A stretch of 64,000 bases of DNA, taken from Pseudomonas laurentiana (GTDB taxonomy: Bacteria > Pseudomonadota > Gammaproteobacteria > Pseudomonadales > Pseudomonadaceae). The position numbers and the translations under genes were made by a program. The stretch lies in the NCBI RefSeq assembly GCF_014648275.1, contig NZ_BMQU01000009.1, forward strand, positions 1-64,000, given 5' to 3'. This document shows positions 26,727 through 36,479 of the stretch, one piece after another; positions within the stretch are counted from its first letter, which is position 1, and the number at the start of each line of letters is the position of its first letter. Under the pieces are notes generated by a model, which saw nothing but the letters and a program-made list of their open reading frames with translations, was not told the DNA's origin and ran no database searches.

Positions 26727-29177
26727 ATGACCAGCCCCACCCCCTGCTACCACTGCGCCCTGCCCGTCCCTGGCGGCAGCCAATTCACCGCCGTGGTACT
26801 GGGTGAAACCCGCCAGTTCTGCTGCCCGGGCTGTCAGGCGGTGGCCGAAGCCATCGTCGCCGGCAACCTGGAAAGCTACTACCAGCACCGCAGCGAAGCC
26901 AGCGCCAACCCTGATGCACTGCCCCTGCAACTGGTCGATGAACTGGCCCTGTACGACCGTCCCGACGTGCAGAAGCCCTTCGTGCGCCACACCGGCGAAC
27001 AGGCAGAGACCACTCTGCTGATCGAAGGCATCAGTTGCGCCGCCTGTGGCTGGCTGATCGAAAAGCACCTGCGCAACCTGCCCGGTGTGGCCGAGGCACG
27101 GCTGAACCTGTCGAACCACCGCCTGCAGGTGCACTGGAGCGACCGCCAACTCCCGCTGTCAAAACTGCTCGCCGAGCTGCGCCAGATCGGCTACGCCGCA
27201 CACCCGTACCAGGCCGACCGCGCCGCCGAACAACTGGCCAACGAGAACCGTACAGCCCTGCGCCAACTGGGTGTCGCCGGATTACTGTGGTTCCAGGCGA
27301 TGATGGCGACCATGGCCACCTGGCCGGAGTTCAATATCGACCTCAGCCCGGAACTGCACACCATCCTGCGCTGGGTGGCGATGTTCCTGACGACCCCGAT
27401 CGTCTTCTACAGCTGCGCGCCGTTCTTCCGCGGCGCCGCCCGTGACCTGCGCACCAGACACCTGACCATGGATGTCTCGGTGTCACTGGCTATTGGCCTG
27501 GCCTACGGTGCCGGCATCTGGACGGCCATCACCGGCAGTGGCGAGCTGTACTTCGACGCAGTCGGCATGTTCGCCCTGTTCCTGCTGGCTGGTCGCTACC
27601 TGGAGCGCCGGGCACGCGAACGAACTGCCGCCGCCACGGCACAACTGGTCAACCTGCTGCCGGCTTCCTGCCTGCGCCTGGATGCTCAAGGCAACAGTGA
27701 ACGTATTCTGCTCAGCGAACTGCAATTGGGTGACCGCGTCCTGGTCCACCCCGGCGCCGTGCTTCCGGCCGACGGGCGCATCCTGGATGGCCAGTCCAGC
27801 GTTGATGAGTCGCTGCTGACCGGCGAGTACCTTCCACAACCGCGCCAACCCGGCGATACCGTGACTGCCGGCACCCTGAACGTGGAAAGCGTGCTCACCG
27901 TCGAGGTGCAGGCGCTGGGCCACGACACCCGGCTGTCAGCCATTGTCCGCCTGCTGGAACGGGCGCAGTCGGAAAAGCCCCGGCTGGCGGTGATCGCCGA
28001 CCGCGCCTCACAGTGGTTCCTGCTGTTCACACTGCTCGCTTCGGTTGCCATCGGCCTGCTCTGGTGGCAACTGGATGCCGAGCGGGCCTTCTGGATCGTC
28101 CTGGCCATGCTGGTCGCCACCTGCCCCTGCGCCTTGTCGCTGGCCACCCCCACTGCACTCACTGCGGCCACCGGCACCCTGCATAAACTTGGCCTGCTGC
28201 TCACCCGCGGTCATGTGCTGGAAGGCCTGAACCAGATCGACACGGTGATCTTCGACAAGACCGGCACCCTCACCGAAGGCCGCCTGACCCTGCGCACCAT
28301 TCGCCCACTCGGCAACGCCGATGCCGATCACTGCCTGAAGCTCGCCGCCGCCCTTGAAAACCGCTCCGAGCACCCGATCGCCCGCGCCTTTGGTCGCGTC
28401 CAACAGGTCGCTGACGAGGTTCAGGCCTCACCCGGCCTCGGCCTTGAGGGTCAGGTTGACGGCCAGCGGCTGCGCATCGGCCAGCCTGCCTTTGTCTGCG
28501 CCCTGAGTGACAGCGCCGCGCCATCCATGCCCGACGAAGCCGGGCAATGGCTGCTGCTCGGCGACACCCAGGGCCCGCTGGCCTGGTTTGGCCTGGACGA
28601 CCGCCTGCGCCATGACGCTACCGACCTGGTAGCCGCGTGCAAGGCCCGCGGCTGGCAGACCTTGCTGCTTTCCGGGGACAGCTCACCGATGGTCGCCAGT
28701 GTCGCGGCCGAACTGAACATCGACCTGGCCATTGGCGGCCTGCGCCCGGACGACAAACTGGAAAAACTCAAGGCCCTGCAACGCGAGGGGCACAAGGTGC
28801 TGATGCTCGGCGACGGCGTCAACGACGTACCCGTGCTGGCAGCGGCCGACATCAGTATTGCCATGGGCTCTGCCACCGACCTGGCCAAGACCAGCGCCGA
28901 TGCCGTATTGCTGTCCAACCGGCTGGACGCGTTGGTGCACGCCTTTGCCCTGGCCCGGCGCACCCGGCGCATTATTATCGAGAACCTGCTCTGGGCAAGC
29001 CTGTACAATGGCCTGATGCTGCCGTTCGCTGCACTGGGCTGGATCACGCCGATCTGGGCGGCGGTCGGCATGTCGATCAGTTCATTGATCGTCGTGCTCA
29101 ACGCACTGCGCCTGACACGCGTCGCCGGTGAATCGGCCCAGGCCGCACCCGCCACCTCTCGCCACGCGACGGCTTGA
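26727..29177 (+). CDS. ccoI: Copper-transporting P1B-type ATPase CcoI (FixI)
   Basis: An 816-residue inner-membrane pump that exports Cu(I) for loading into cbb3. The N-terminal Cys-rich stretch (CYHCALPV; FCCPGCQAVAE) is typical of this clade. It is followed by an HMA domain with GISCAACGWLIEKHL near residue 105, actuator motif TGEYLPQ, membrane motif CPCALSLATP near 465, phosphorylation site DKTGTLTEG near 510, and GDGVNDVPVL near 695. It lies 78 bases after ccoH. Confidence 0.95.
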   Translation: MTSPTPCYHCALPVPGGSQFTAVVLGETRQFCCPGCQAVAEAIVAGNLESYYQHRSEASANPDALPLQLVDELALYDRPDVQKPFVRHTGEQAETTLLIEGISCAACGWLIEKHLRNLPGVAEARLNLSNHRLQVHWSDRQLPLSKLLAELRQIGYAAHPYQADRAAEQLANENRTALRQLGVAGLLWFQAMMATMATWPEFNIDLSPELHTILRWVAMFLTTPIVFYSCAPFFRGAARDLRTRHLTMDVSVSLAIGLAYGAGIWTAITGSGELYFDAVGMFALFLLAGRYLERRARERTAAATAQLVNLLPASCLRLDAQGNSERILLSELQLGDRVLVHPGAVLPADGRILDGQSSVDESLLTGEYLPQPRQPGDTVTAGTLNVESVLTVEVQALGHDTRLSAIVRLLERAQSEKPRLAVIADRASQWFLLFTLLASVAIGLLWWQLDAERAFWIVLAMLVATCPCALSLATPTALTAATGTLHKLGLLLTRGHVLEGLNQIDTVIFDKTGTLTEGRLTLRTIRPLGNADADHCLKLAAALENRSEHPIARAFGRVQQVADEVQASPGLGLEGQVDGQRLRIGQPAFVCALSDSAAPSMPDEAGQWLLLGDTQGPLAWFGLDDRLRHDATDLVAACKARGWQTLLLSGDSSPMVASVAAELNIDLAIGGLRPDDKLEKLKALQREGHKVLMLGDGVNDVPVLAAADISIAMGSATDLAKTSADAVLLSNRLDALVHAFALARRTRRIIIENLLWASLYNGLMLPFAALGWITPIWAAVGMSISSLIVVLNALRLTRVAGESAQAAPATSRHATA

Positions 29178-29190
29178 CCAGGAGATTTCC

Positions 29191-29418
29191 ATGCCCGCGC
29201 TCTACGTCATGATTCCCGCTGCGCTGCTGATCGTTGCCATCGCCGTGTACATTTTTTTCTGGGCGGTCGACAGCGGCCAGTATGACGACCTCGAAGGCCC
29301 GGCCCACAGCATCCTGTTCGACGACCAGGACCCCAAGCACCAGGCCGCCGTAGACCCGACGCAAGCCGCTCAAGCAGCCCCCAAGCCCGACGACCACGGC
29401 GTCCCGCCCCGTGGCTGA
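29191..29418 (+). CDS. ccoS: cbb3 oxidase maturation protein CcoS
   Basis: A 75-residue protein with one membrane segment (MIPAALLIVAIAVYIFFWAV) followed directly by the CcoS hallmark SGQYDDLEGPAHSILFDD. It is required for cofactor insertion into cbb3. AGGAG precedes the ATG at 29191. Its end overlaps the next gene by eight bases. Confidence 0.94.
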   Translation: MPALYVMIPAALLIVAIAVYIFFWAVDSGQYDDLEGPAHSILFDDQDPKHQAAVDPTQAAQAAPKPDDHGVPPRG

Positions 29419-30094
29419 CCTGCTGCCCCTGCTGAGTTCAGCGCTGATTCTGGGGTTGCTCGGCGGCGGCCATTGCCTGGGCATGTGTGGCGGCCTGATG
29501 GGCGCCCTGACCCTGGCGATCCCGCAGGAACAACGCAGCCGCCGCCTGCGCCTGCTACTGGCCTACAACCTGGGCCGCATCCTCAGCTATGCCACCGCCG
29601 GCCTGCTGCTCGGTCTGGCAGGCTGGGCACTGGGCAACAGCCCGGTGGCCACTGGCATGCGTGTCGTGGCAGCGTTGCTGCTGATTGCCATGGGCTTGTA
29701 CCTGGCCGGCTGGTGGAGCGGCCTGACACGCATCGAAGGCCTCGGGCGCGGCCTGTGGCGGCATATCCAGCCAATTGCCAACCGCCTGCTGCCGATCACC
29801 AGCGTGCCACGCGCCTTGCTGCTGGGCGCACTGTGGGGCTGGCTGCCTTGCGGGCTGGTCTACAGCACCCTGCTATGGGCTGCCAGCCAAGGCAATGCCC
29901 TCGACAGCGCCCTGCTGATGCTCGCCTTCGGCCTCGGCACCTGGCCGGTCCTGCTTGCCACCGGCCTTGCCGCCGAGCGCACCCGCGCCGTATTGCGCAA
30001 ACGTGGCGTGCGTGTCGCTGGCGGCCTGCTGGTGATCCTTTTCGGCCTCTGGACCCTGCCAGGCCCGCACCAGCATTGGCTGATGGGCCACTGA
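29411..30094 (+). CDS. TauE/SafE-like (UreH-type) membrane protein in the cbb3 assembly operon
   Basis: A 227-residue protein with about six membrane segments and a GTG start inside the ccoS end, which implies coupled translation. Two Cys motifs stand out within membrane segments: GGGHCLGMCGGLMG near the N-terminus and WGWLPCGLVYS in the middle, the pattern of CcdA/UreH-type thiol or metal transport proteins. Genes of this kind regularly follow ccoS in Pseudomonas. A role in copper or thiol handling for cbb3 is likely but unproven. Confidence 0.85.
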   Translation: MADLLPLLSSALILGLLGGGHCLGMCGGLMGALTLAIPQEQRSRRLRLLLAYNLGRILSYATAGLLLGLAGWALGNSPVATGMRVVAALLLIAMGLYLAGWWSGLTRIEGLGRGLWRHIQPIANRLLPITSVPRALLLGALWGWLPCGLVYSTLLWAASQGNALDSALLMLAFGLGTWPVLLATGLAAERTRAVLRKRGVRVAGGLLVILFGLWTLPGPHQHWLMGH

Positions 30095-30101
30095 AGCAGC
30101 G

Positions 30102-30115
30102 TTGATGCAAATCAA
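30102..30115 (+). promoter_or_regulatory. Perfect Anr/FNR box of hemN
   Basis: TTGATGCAAATCAA matches the full consensus. If it sits at -41.5, transcription starts at about 30150 and the -10 box is TAGACT at 30138-30143. This suits oxygen-limited induction of hemN by the Anr protein encoded next door. Confidence 0.9.
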
Positions 30116-30176
30116 CACCCTGTTGCGCATCGCTCCCTAGACTTCGGACATTGCCGCAATTCTAGGGACTGCCTCC

Positions 30177-31559
30177 ATGCTCGACGTACTTCGTTGGGAC
30201 TCTGACCTGATTCGCCGTTACGATCTGGCAGGCCCACGCTACACCTCTTACCCAACCGCCGTGCAACTGCACAGCCAGGTTGGCGCGTTCGACCTGTTGC
30301 ACGCCCTGCGTGACAGCCGCCGCGCAGTGCGCCCGCTGTCGCTGTATGTGCATGTGCCCTTCTGCGCCAACATTTGCTACTACTGCGCCTGCAACAAGGT
30401 CATCACCAAAGACCGTGGTCGCGCCCAGCCCTACCTGCAGCGCCTGGAACAGGAAATTCAACTGATTGCCTGCCACCTCGACCCCAACCAACAGGTCGAA
30501 CAACTGCACTTCGGCGGCGGCACACCGACCTTCCTCAGCCACGAAGAACTGCGCCAGCTCATGGCTCACCTGCGCCAGCACTTCAACCTGCTGGACGACG
30601 ACTCTGGCGACTACGGCATCGAAATCGACCCCCGCGAGGCCGACTGGTCGACCATGGGCCTGCTCCGGGAACTGGGCTTCAACCGGGTCAGCCTTGGCGT
30701 ACAAGACCTCGACCCGCAGGTACAGCGGGCCATCAACCGACTGCAGAGCCTGGAACAAACCCGGGCGATCATGGAAGCCGCACGCACCCTGCAGTTCCGT
30801 TCGGTGAACCTCGACCTGATCTATGGCCTGCCCAAGCAGACCCCGGAAGGCTTTGCCCGCACGGTCGAGGAAGTGATCAAGCTGCAACCGGACCGGCTCT
30901 CGGTGTTCAACTACGCGCACCTGCCCGAGCGCTTCATGCCGCAACGGCGCATCGACGCCAACGACCTACCCGCGCCGGCCGCCAAGCTCGAGATGCTGCA
31001 CAACACCATCGAACAACTCACCGCTGCCGGCTACCGCTACATCGGCATGGACCACTTCGCCCTGCCGGACGACGAACTGGCCATCGCCCAGGAAGAGTCG
31101 ACCCTGCAACGCAACTTCCAGGGCTACACCACCCACGGGCACTGCGACCTGATCGGCCTGGGTGTGTCGGCAATCAGCCAGATCGGTGACCTGTACTGCC
31201 AGAACAGCAGCGACCTGAACGAATACCAGAACAGCCTGACCCTGTCGCAACTGGCCACCAGCCGCGGGTTGATCTGCAACCAGGACGACCGCATACGCCG
31301 CGCCGTGATCCAGCAGTTGATCTGCCATTTCGAGCTGAAGTTCGAGAGCATCGAACTCGCATTTACCCTAGACTTTCGCGGCTACTTCAACGACCTGTGG
31401 CCTGCACTGGAAGGCATGGCCAAGGACGGCCTGATCAGCCTCGACGCCCAGGGCATCACGGTACTACCTGCCGGTCGGCTGCTGGTGCGCTCGGTGTGCA
31501 TGGTCTTCGACGCCTATCTGGACCTGCACAACCGGCAACGTTTTTCGCGGGTCATTTGA
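30177..31559 (+). CDS. hemN: Oxygen-independent coproporphyrinogen III oxidase
   Basis: A 460-residue cytosolic radical-SAM enzyme that decarboxylates coproporphyrinogen III for heme synthesis without oxygen. It has the Cx3CxxC-type cluster motif CANICYYCACNKV, the SAM-binding FGGGTPTFLS, and the HemN C-terminal domain (YSFQGYTTHG-like: RNFQGYTTHGHCDLIGLGVS). AGGGA lies eight bases before the ATG. Heme for the cbb3 oxidases fits its position and the Anr box. Confidence 0.96.
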   Translation: MLDVLRWDSDLIRRYDLAGPRYTSYPTAVQLHSQVGAFDLLHALRDSRRAVRPLSLYVHVPFCANICYYCACNKVITKDRGRAQPYLQRLEQEIQLIACHLDPNQQVEQLHFGGGTPTFLSHEELRQLMAHLRQHFNLLDDDSGDYGIEIDPREADWSTMGLLRELGFNRVSLGVQDLDPQVQRAINRLQSLEQTRAIMEAARTLQFRSVNLDLIYGLPKQTPEGFARTVEEVIKLQPDRLSVFNYAHLPERFMPQRRIDANDLPAPAAKLEMLHNTIEQLTAAGYRYIGMDHFALPDDELAIAQEESTLQRNFQGYTTHGHCDLIGLGVSAISQIGDLYCQNSSDLNEYQNSLTLSQLATSRGLICNQDDRIRRAVIQQLICHFELKFESIELAFTLDFRGYFNDLWPALEGMAKDGLISLDAQGITVLPAGRLLVRSVCMVFDAYLDLHNRQRFSRVI

Positions 31560-31669
31560 CACGGAGGGGGAACAGACATCGACCAACAGCCTGTATAGCG
31601 CGCTGGCTTCAGGGAATTTGCTGAGTTACCCTTATGGCTTATGTGTGCTTTACCACAAGGACTGATGAA

Positions 31670-32404
31670 ATGTCTGAGCCAGTTAAACAACGCGCTCACA
31701 ACCAAGCCCATTGCAAGGATTGCAGCCTGGCGCCCCTGTGTCTCCCCCTGTCACTCAATCTGGAAGACATGGACGCACTGGACGACATCGTCAAACGCGG
31801 GCGTCCGTTGAAGAAAGGCGAGTTTCTGTTCCGGCAGGGCGAAAACTTCGGCTCGGTCTATGCAGTACGTTCAGGCGCACTGAAAACCTTCAGCCTGAGC
31901 GACAGCGGCGAAGAACAGATTACCGGCTTCCACCTCCCGAGCGAGCTGGTCGGGCTTTCCGGCATGGATACCGAAGCCTACCCGGTATCGGCCCAGGCCC
32001 AGGAAACCACCTCGGTCTGCGAAATCCCTTTCGAGCGCCTGGATGAACTCTCGGTACAACTGCCGCAGTTGCGTCGGCAATTGATGCGCGTCATGAGCCG
32101 GGAAATCCGTGACGACCAGCAAATGATGCTGCTGTTGTCGAAGAAAACCGCCGACGAGCGTATTGCCACCTTCCTGGTCAACCTGTCAGCGCGTTTCCGT
32201 GCGCGTGGCTACTCGGCCAACCAGTTCCGCCTGAGCATGTCGCGCAACGAAATCGGCAACTACCTGGGCCTGGCCGTGGAAACCGTGTCACGGGTGTTTA
32301 CCCGCTTCCAGCAAAACGGCCTGATCGAGGCTGAAGGCAAGGAAGTGCGCATCATTGACCCGATCCAGCTGTGCGCCCTCGCGGGCGGAGCCCTCGAAGG
32401 CTAA
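31670..32404 (+). CDS. anr: Anaerobic regulator Anr (FNR-type, oxygen-sensing [4Fe-4S])
   Basis: A 244-residue Crp/Fnr regulator. The N-terminal cluster Cys lie in [14 protein letters not shown], with a further Cys in [11 protein letters not shown] cyclic-nucleotide-like sensor domain, dimer helix and C-terminal HTH ([19 protein letters not shown]) follow. It activates genes at low oxygen through TTGAT-N4-ATCAA sites such as those at 17410 and 30102. The ATG at 31670 gives the conserved start MSEPVKQR; the frame is open from 31634. Confidence 0.97.
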   Translation: MSEPVKQRAHNQAHCKDCSLAPLCLPLSLNLEDMDALDDIVKRGRPLKKGEFLFRQGENFGSVYAVRSGALKTFSLSDSGEEQITGFHLPSELVGLSGMDTEAYPVSAQAQETTSVCEIPFERLDELSVQLPQLRRQLMRVMSREIRDDQQMMLLLSKKTADERIATFLVNLSARFRARGYSANQFRLSMSRNEIGNYLGLAVETVSRVFTRFQQNGLIEAEGKEVRIIDPIQLCALAGGALEG

Positions 32405-32460
32405 ACCCTGCGGATTAGCGGGTATACTGACGAGCATTCGTTCCTCAGGATACCCGCACC

Positions 32461-33009
32461 ATGCCCAGCGACACTTTCAACCTCAAGGCCTTGATCCGCC
32501 CGGTAATGGACTTTCCCAAGCCCGGCGTCGTCTTTCGTGACATTACCCCGCTGTTCCAGTCGCCACGGGGCTTGCGCCATGTCACCGACAGTTTTATCGA
32601 ACGCTACGTCGAAGCTGAATTCAGCCATATCGGCGCCATGGATGCACGTGGCTTTCTGATCGGCGCGATCATCGCCCACGAACTGAACAAGCCGCTGATC
32701 CTGTTCCGCAAACAAGGCAAACTGCCTGCCGACGTACTGACCGAAGGCTACCAGACTGAATACGGCGAAGCCTTCCTGGAAGTACATGCCGACAGCCTGT
32801 GCGAAGGTGATTCGGTACTGATCTTCGATGACCTGATCGCCACGGGCGGTACGCTGCTGGCTGCGGCCAACCTGATACGCCGCACCGGTGCCCAGGTGTT
32901 CGAAGCGGCGGCAATCATTGACCTGCCCGAACTGGGAGGCTCACAGCGCCTGCAGGCTGCCGGCATCCCGACGTTCTGCCTGACCACCTTCTCCCTGAGC
33001 GAACAATAG
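32461..33009 (+). CDS. apt: Adenine phosphoribosyltransferase
   Basis: A 182-residue cytosolic enzyme that joins adenine and PRPP to make AMP. Key parts are [19 protein letters not shown], the base-binding [10 protein letters not shown] and the PRPP loop [13 protein letters not shown]. Length and order match the family. It lies 56 bases past anr on the same strand and is convergent with recR across a REPIN. Confidence 0.96.
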   Translation: MPSDTFNLKALIRPVMDFPKPGVVFRDITPLFQSPRGLRHVTDSFIERYVEAEFSHIGAMDARGFLIGAIIAHELNKPLILFRKQGKLPADVLTEGYQTEYGEAFLEVHADSLCEGDSVLIFDDLIATGGTLLAAANLIRRTGAQVFEAAAIIDLPELGGSQRLQAAGIPTFCLTTFSLSEQ

Positions 33010-33020
33010 TACCGGCCCCA

Positions 33021-33137
33021 TCGCAGGCAAGCCTGCTCCCACAGGGGCCCGCGCTGGCTCAGGGCTGCCCCCAGGAAGTTGGACACAAATCCAACCCTTT
33101 GGGCAGTCCAGAGGGGTGGGAGCAGGCTTGCCTGCGA
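33021..33137. repeat. REPIN between convergent apt and recR
   Basis: A REP at 33021-33042 (TCGCAGGCAAGCCTGCTCCC) is inverted at 33116-33137. The spacer holds nested inverted pairs (TTGGA/TCCAA and TGCCC/GGGCA), so the whole element can fold into one long structure that may serve as a two-way terminator. Confidence 0.85.
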
Positions 33138-33154
33138 TGCTCTTCGTCATACGA

Positions 33155-33757
33155 CTAAAGCGAGATAGGTTTACGCCCCGCGAACGAATGCGCCAAGGTA
33201 CCGCCGTCGACCAGTTCCAACTCGCCACCCAGCGGCACACCATGGGCGATGCGTGACGCAACCACACCCTTATCGGCCAGCAATTGGGCAATGTAATGGG
33301 CCGTCGCCTCCCCTTCCACCGTCGGGTTGGTGGCCAGGATCACTTCACGCACGCTGTTCTGCTCGGCAATACGCGCCATCAACTGCGGGATACCAATGGC
33401 GTCAGGCCCAAGGCCATCAAGTGGCGACAGGTGCCCCTTGAGCACGAAATAGCGACCACGGTAACCGGTCTGCTCCACGGCATACACATCCATCGGCCCT
33501 TCGACCACGCACAACAGGCTGTCGTCGCGGCGCGGGTCTGCACACTGTGGGCACAGGTCTTGTTCGGTCAAGGTACGGCATTGGCGACAGTGCCCAACCC
33601 CATCCATGGCCTGGCTCAGCGCCTGGGCCAAGCGGGCGCCGCCACTGCGGTCACGCTCCAGCAGGTGCAGCGCCATGCGCTGCGCCGTTTTCTGGCCGAC
33701 ACCTGGCAACGTACGCAAGGCATCGATCAACTGTCGGATGAGTGGGCTGAAGCTCAT
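33155..33757 (-). CDS. recR: Recombination mediator RecR
   Basis: A 200-residue protein with an N-terminal helix-hairpin-helix ([17 protein letters not shown]), a four-Cys zinc finger (CRQCRTLTE and CPQCADPR) and a Toprim domain ([31 protein letters not shown]). With RecO it loads RecA at gaps. In most Pseudomonas it directly follows ybaB; here about 9.7 kb of fimbrial DNA separates them, so it must use a new promoter in 33758-33971. Confidence 0.96.
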   Translation of the reverse strand: MSFSPLIRQLIDALRTLPGVGQKTAQRMALHLLERDRSGGARLAQALSQAMDGVGHCRQCRTLTEQDLCPQCADPRRDDSLLCVVEGPMDVYAVEQTGYRGRYFVLKGHLSPLDGLGPDAIGIPQLMARIAEQNSVREVILATNPTVEGEATAHYIAQLLADKGVVASRIAHGVPLGGELELVDGGTLAHSFAGRKPISL

Positions 33758-33971
33758 GGGAAAAAGGCCTGACTGCGACTAAACGCGGTTTATACCCGGC
33801 TGTGGGGGTGGCGTCAAATTCGACACCCTCACCCCCAACCCGCCAAGGCAATACTGAATCGCCTCCGGTTTCGTCGATACCTCTTCACCTTAAATGAGAC
33901 CTACCCAAAGATACCCTGAACAACCCGCATTACGTTGAATCATTCAGAATCCAGCCCCCACGTAAGGGCTT

Positions 33972-35240
33972 TCATATTTCACTGTCCCACACCACTGTAA
34001 CATTTCCCAAATAACGGTTCCCCGCATAGCCGATCATTTGCTCAACGCTATCTCGGCTCACCTCAAAGCTCAGCATGGCACGGCCATTATTCACGTACAT
34101 TGAGGGATAAAAAAAGCTGGGGACACTATTACTGAGCTGATAGCGGTTGACTGCATTACCCGTCATTGACGTTACACCAGAGGGTAATGTCACCAGCGTA
34201 TTAACTGGCACTACGTGACCGCTCCCATTTCTGATGCCACACCTATCACCCACCGGGTATTCGCATTGTATCTGCATTTTGAACACACCAGAGTTCCAGA
34301 GCTGAAAGGACTGATTTGCGAATAATTTTTCGGGGCGTCGACCACGGTTCAGCCATTGTTGCCAGCCGCCCTCAGGAATCAAAGCCAAGCGATCTGAATT
34401 CGGAGGAAATCGAACCCCGAGCACATGGTTGACCTCAAGAATGAAGTTTACAGTCAACGTGCTCTCACTCGGAATAATGACGTCGCCAAAATCAAAATCC
34501 ATTCCAGGCCCAAGGGTATACACTACACTACCCGTATACGTGCCAGCCTCCATGTCAAGGGGGTTGGGTGTGGTTAACTGATAGGCCCCAGTAATCCCAT
34601 AAAAATACATACGATCAAAAGCAAATAGCGCTTGTTTAGCACAGGCCTGGCCATTACGAGACAGCCAAAAAAACCTGAATACACGGGCGGTATAAGCTCC
34701 AATTGGCGTTGTACTGAAGCAGTTGCTAGGCGCATTATCGAGACTACCGCCAGCCCATAGTGCATCATGAGCCTTATATACGTTAGGTATGCCGGCCTTT
34801 ATGGTAACATCTGAAGTTTCCATCGACAGACCCATACCAATAAACTTGAAAACTACATTTTTTGTAACACCACTCGAAGACGTAACCGATACAACTTTAG
34901 ATTGTACCGGCACTTTTAGCATTACACCTTCACGTTCGTCGGCATGATTTGGATGAATCAAACGTTGCCCAGTAGCGCTAAAGTGCCCCAAAGATATACT
35001 ATGCAAATTATTAGTCTTGCAATACTCAGGCTGCCTGAAACAAAACCCTACGTCGGGCGTTGTATTTTTAAAAGTATTGCCATATGGGGTTGTAGGGTCT
35101 GGTGAAAAACTGGCGGCAATATCAATACTTACCGCTAACGCCAGACTCGAGGCCATTGCCGACAAGCCTCCTATCATATATTTCAAATGCCGCTTGATTT
35201 TTTTATGGCGCTGGCCCCCAGCTCTATTTTCACGTTTCAT
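33972..35240 (-). CDS. CfaE/CblD-type fimbrial tip adhesin, copy B
   Basis: A 422-residue secreted protein with a long basic n-region and a signal helix (YMIGGLSAMASSLALAVS). It resembles the tip subunits of CS1/CFA-I and cable pili. An N-terminal adhesin half is followed by a pilin half beginning near PEGGWQQWLNRGRRPEKLF, with conserved Cys pairs (CFRQPEYCK; CEYPVGDRCG). The ATG overlaps the chaperone stop as ATGA. It is about 88% like copy A by eye. Base composition is clearly more AT-rich than in the housekeeping genes. Confidence 0.85.
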   Translation of the reverse strand: MKRENRAGGQRHKKIKRHLKYMIGGLSAMASSLALAVSIDIAASFSPDPTTPYGNTFKNTTPDVGFCFRQPEYCKTNNLHSISLGHFSATGQRLIHPNHADEREGVMLKVPVQSKVVSVTSSSGVTKNVVFKFIGMGLSMETSDVTIKAGIPNVYKAHDALWAGGSLDNAPSNCFSTTPIGAYTARVFRFFWLSRNGQACAKQALFAFDRMYFYGITGAYQLTTPNPLDMEAGTYTGSVVYTLGPGMDFDFGDVIIPSESTLTVNFILEVNHVLGVRFPPNSDRLALIPEGGWQQWLNRGRRPEKLFANQSFQLWNSGVFKMQIQCEYPVGDRCGIRNGSGHVVPVNTLVTLPSGVTSMTGNAVNRYQLSNSVPSFFYPSMYVNNGRAMLSFEVSRDSVEQMIGYAGNRYLGNVTVVWDSEI

Positions 35241-35974
35241 TTTTTCACTTCGATACTTTTCTTGGCGTTTGCTTCTACCAAATAGAATCGATAAACCCGC
35301 CCTGCTTCCTTGGTAAAGCTAAAACTCTCCCCAGGCCTCACGTGGTGCTTTTTGGTAGCCTGGCAATCACTTTCTTTTTTTATCGAACAGTCCTTGAAAT
35401 CATCCAGCACGATGGTGCTGTTACCCGCATTGCCCACACGATACTCAGTGGGACCATCCTGGATTTTCGTATCGAAACGGGTATTTTTGGGCCGTACAAA
35501 AAAGATCGCGCCATAACCAGTCAAAATGTTCACACCGGCAGACATCGACTGTTTGTACGCTTCACGCTCTGCGTCGGAGACGTTGAACTGATCGGCCTTC
35601 TCCGGCACGACAGGAACAAACCGCACACGGTAGTAACGCTCCCGATCCCGGTCTCCGATATACAGCAGGCGGGTGGCCTGCATCCCATTGGCGGGGACAA
35701 TCAGCCGCGCGGGGCTGGCCACCAGCCCCTTGCGCTCCGAAGCAGCAGCGCCTTGAGTATCCAAGGGGGTTTCTGTGGCTTTCCCTTTCGCGTCAAAAGC
35801 CATTTCAAAGATACTGACTCGAACAAAGGCGGTACCATCACCACCATTGAAGACACGCTTGAGATACGTACTTTTATCACCGTCCATGTAATCATAAACG
35901 GCGCCAATATTAATGCTGGGGCCAGCCTGGGCGAAACTTGAGCACAGGCCCAATACCAGTAACCATCTATTCAT
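35237..35974 (-). CDS. Alpha-type fimbrial periplasmic chaperone, copy B
   Basis: A 245-residue periplasmic protein with signal peptide MNRWLLVLGLCSSFAQA, then a PapD-like fold of the CfaA/CooB branch (LVASPARLIVPANGMQATRLLYIG; YYRVRFVPV). It caps fimbrial subunits before secretion by the usher. GAGGCC precedes the ATG at 35974; a longer frame starts at 35995. It is translationally coupled to the adhesin. A near twin lies at 37877-38620. Confidence 0.88.
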   Translation of the reverse strand: MNRWLLVLGLCSSFAQAGPSINIGAVYDYMDGDKSTYLKRVFNGGDGTAFVRVSIFEMAFDAKGKATETPLDTQGAAASERKGLVASPARLIVPANGMQATRLLYIGDRDRERYYRVRFVPVVPEKADQFNVSDAEREAYKQSMSAGVNILTGYGAIFFVRPKNTRFDTKIQDGPTEYRVGNAGNSTIVLDDFKDCSIKKESDCQATKKHHVRPGESFSFTKEAGRVYRFYLVEANAKKSIEVKK

Positions 35975-36173
35975 GAGCAGGGGCCTCTCCGACAAGAATG
36001 CCGCAAATGCGAGCGGCGTTTCATGTCAGAAATGCTAGTAGGAAAAACCTGATCTGCCACTGGTATTTCTGCTAGGTATTCAGCCTCGGAGCGTCATGCT
36101 GCACCCTTAACTATCGAGCAAGAGGATGCCTCATGGAGGAACGTCTTCATGGCTCAGCCCGAGCAACGTCATG

Positions 36174-36358
36174 AACTCGAGCCGAGCTCCACGCATCGAA
36201 TCGCAAGCGTGCTGCCCACTACCGATTGAACGTAAAAGCCGTGGCCAAATGGCGCTCGCGGTCAACGCCCAAGGACTCACGTATGGGACCCGCCCGGCTG
36301 CGAATGTGGCTGACGTGACAGAGGTCACTCAGCTACTGCATGGCGGTTTGGATACCTG
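36174..36358 (+). mobile_element. Degenerate transposase remnants (IS481-like then IS5-like)
   Basis: In one plus-strand frame 36174-36308 reads HYRLNVKAVAKWRSRSTPKD then SRMGPARLR, like the helix-turn-helix region of IS481-family transposases. In another frame 36268-36358 reads GLTYGTRPAANVADVTEVTQ then LLHGGLDT, like the IS5-family catalytic region (AANVAD...LLHG). Neither is intact and no terminal repeats are visible. It looks like two fused fragments; the family calls are from memory of motifs. Confidence 0.5.
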
Positions 36359-36479
36359 AAAACTCGCTTCCGTGGCGTGGCCAGGAACACGGCACAATCG
36401 ACCACACGGTTTGCCCTGTCGAATGTGTGAAGGCTGCGCAGCATTTGTTGAACGCTGCAGGTGACGTGCATCTGTAAGG

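Noticed and set aside
36126-36359. Functional 77-residue gene in the fimbrial spacer
   Set aside because: Better explained as fragments of transposase genes in two frames.
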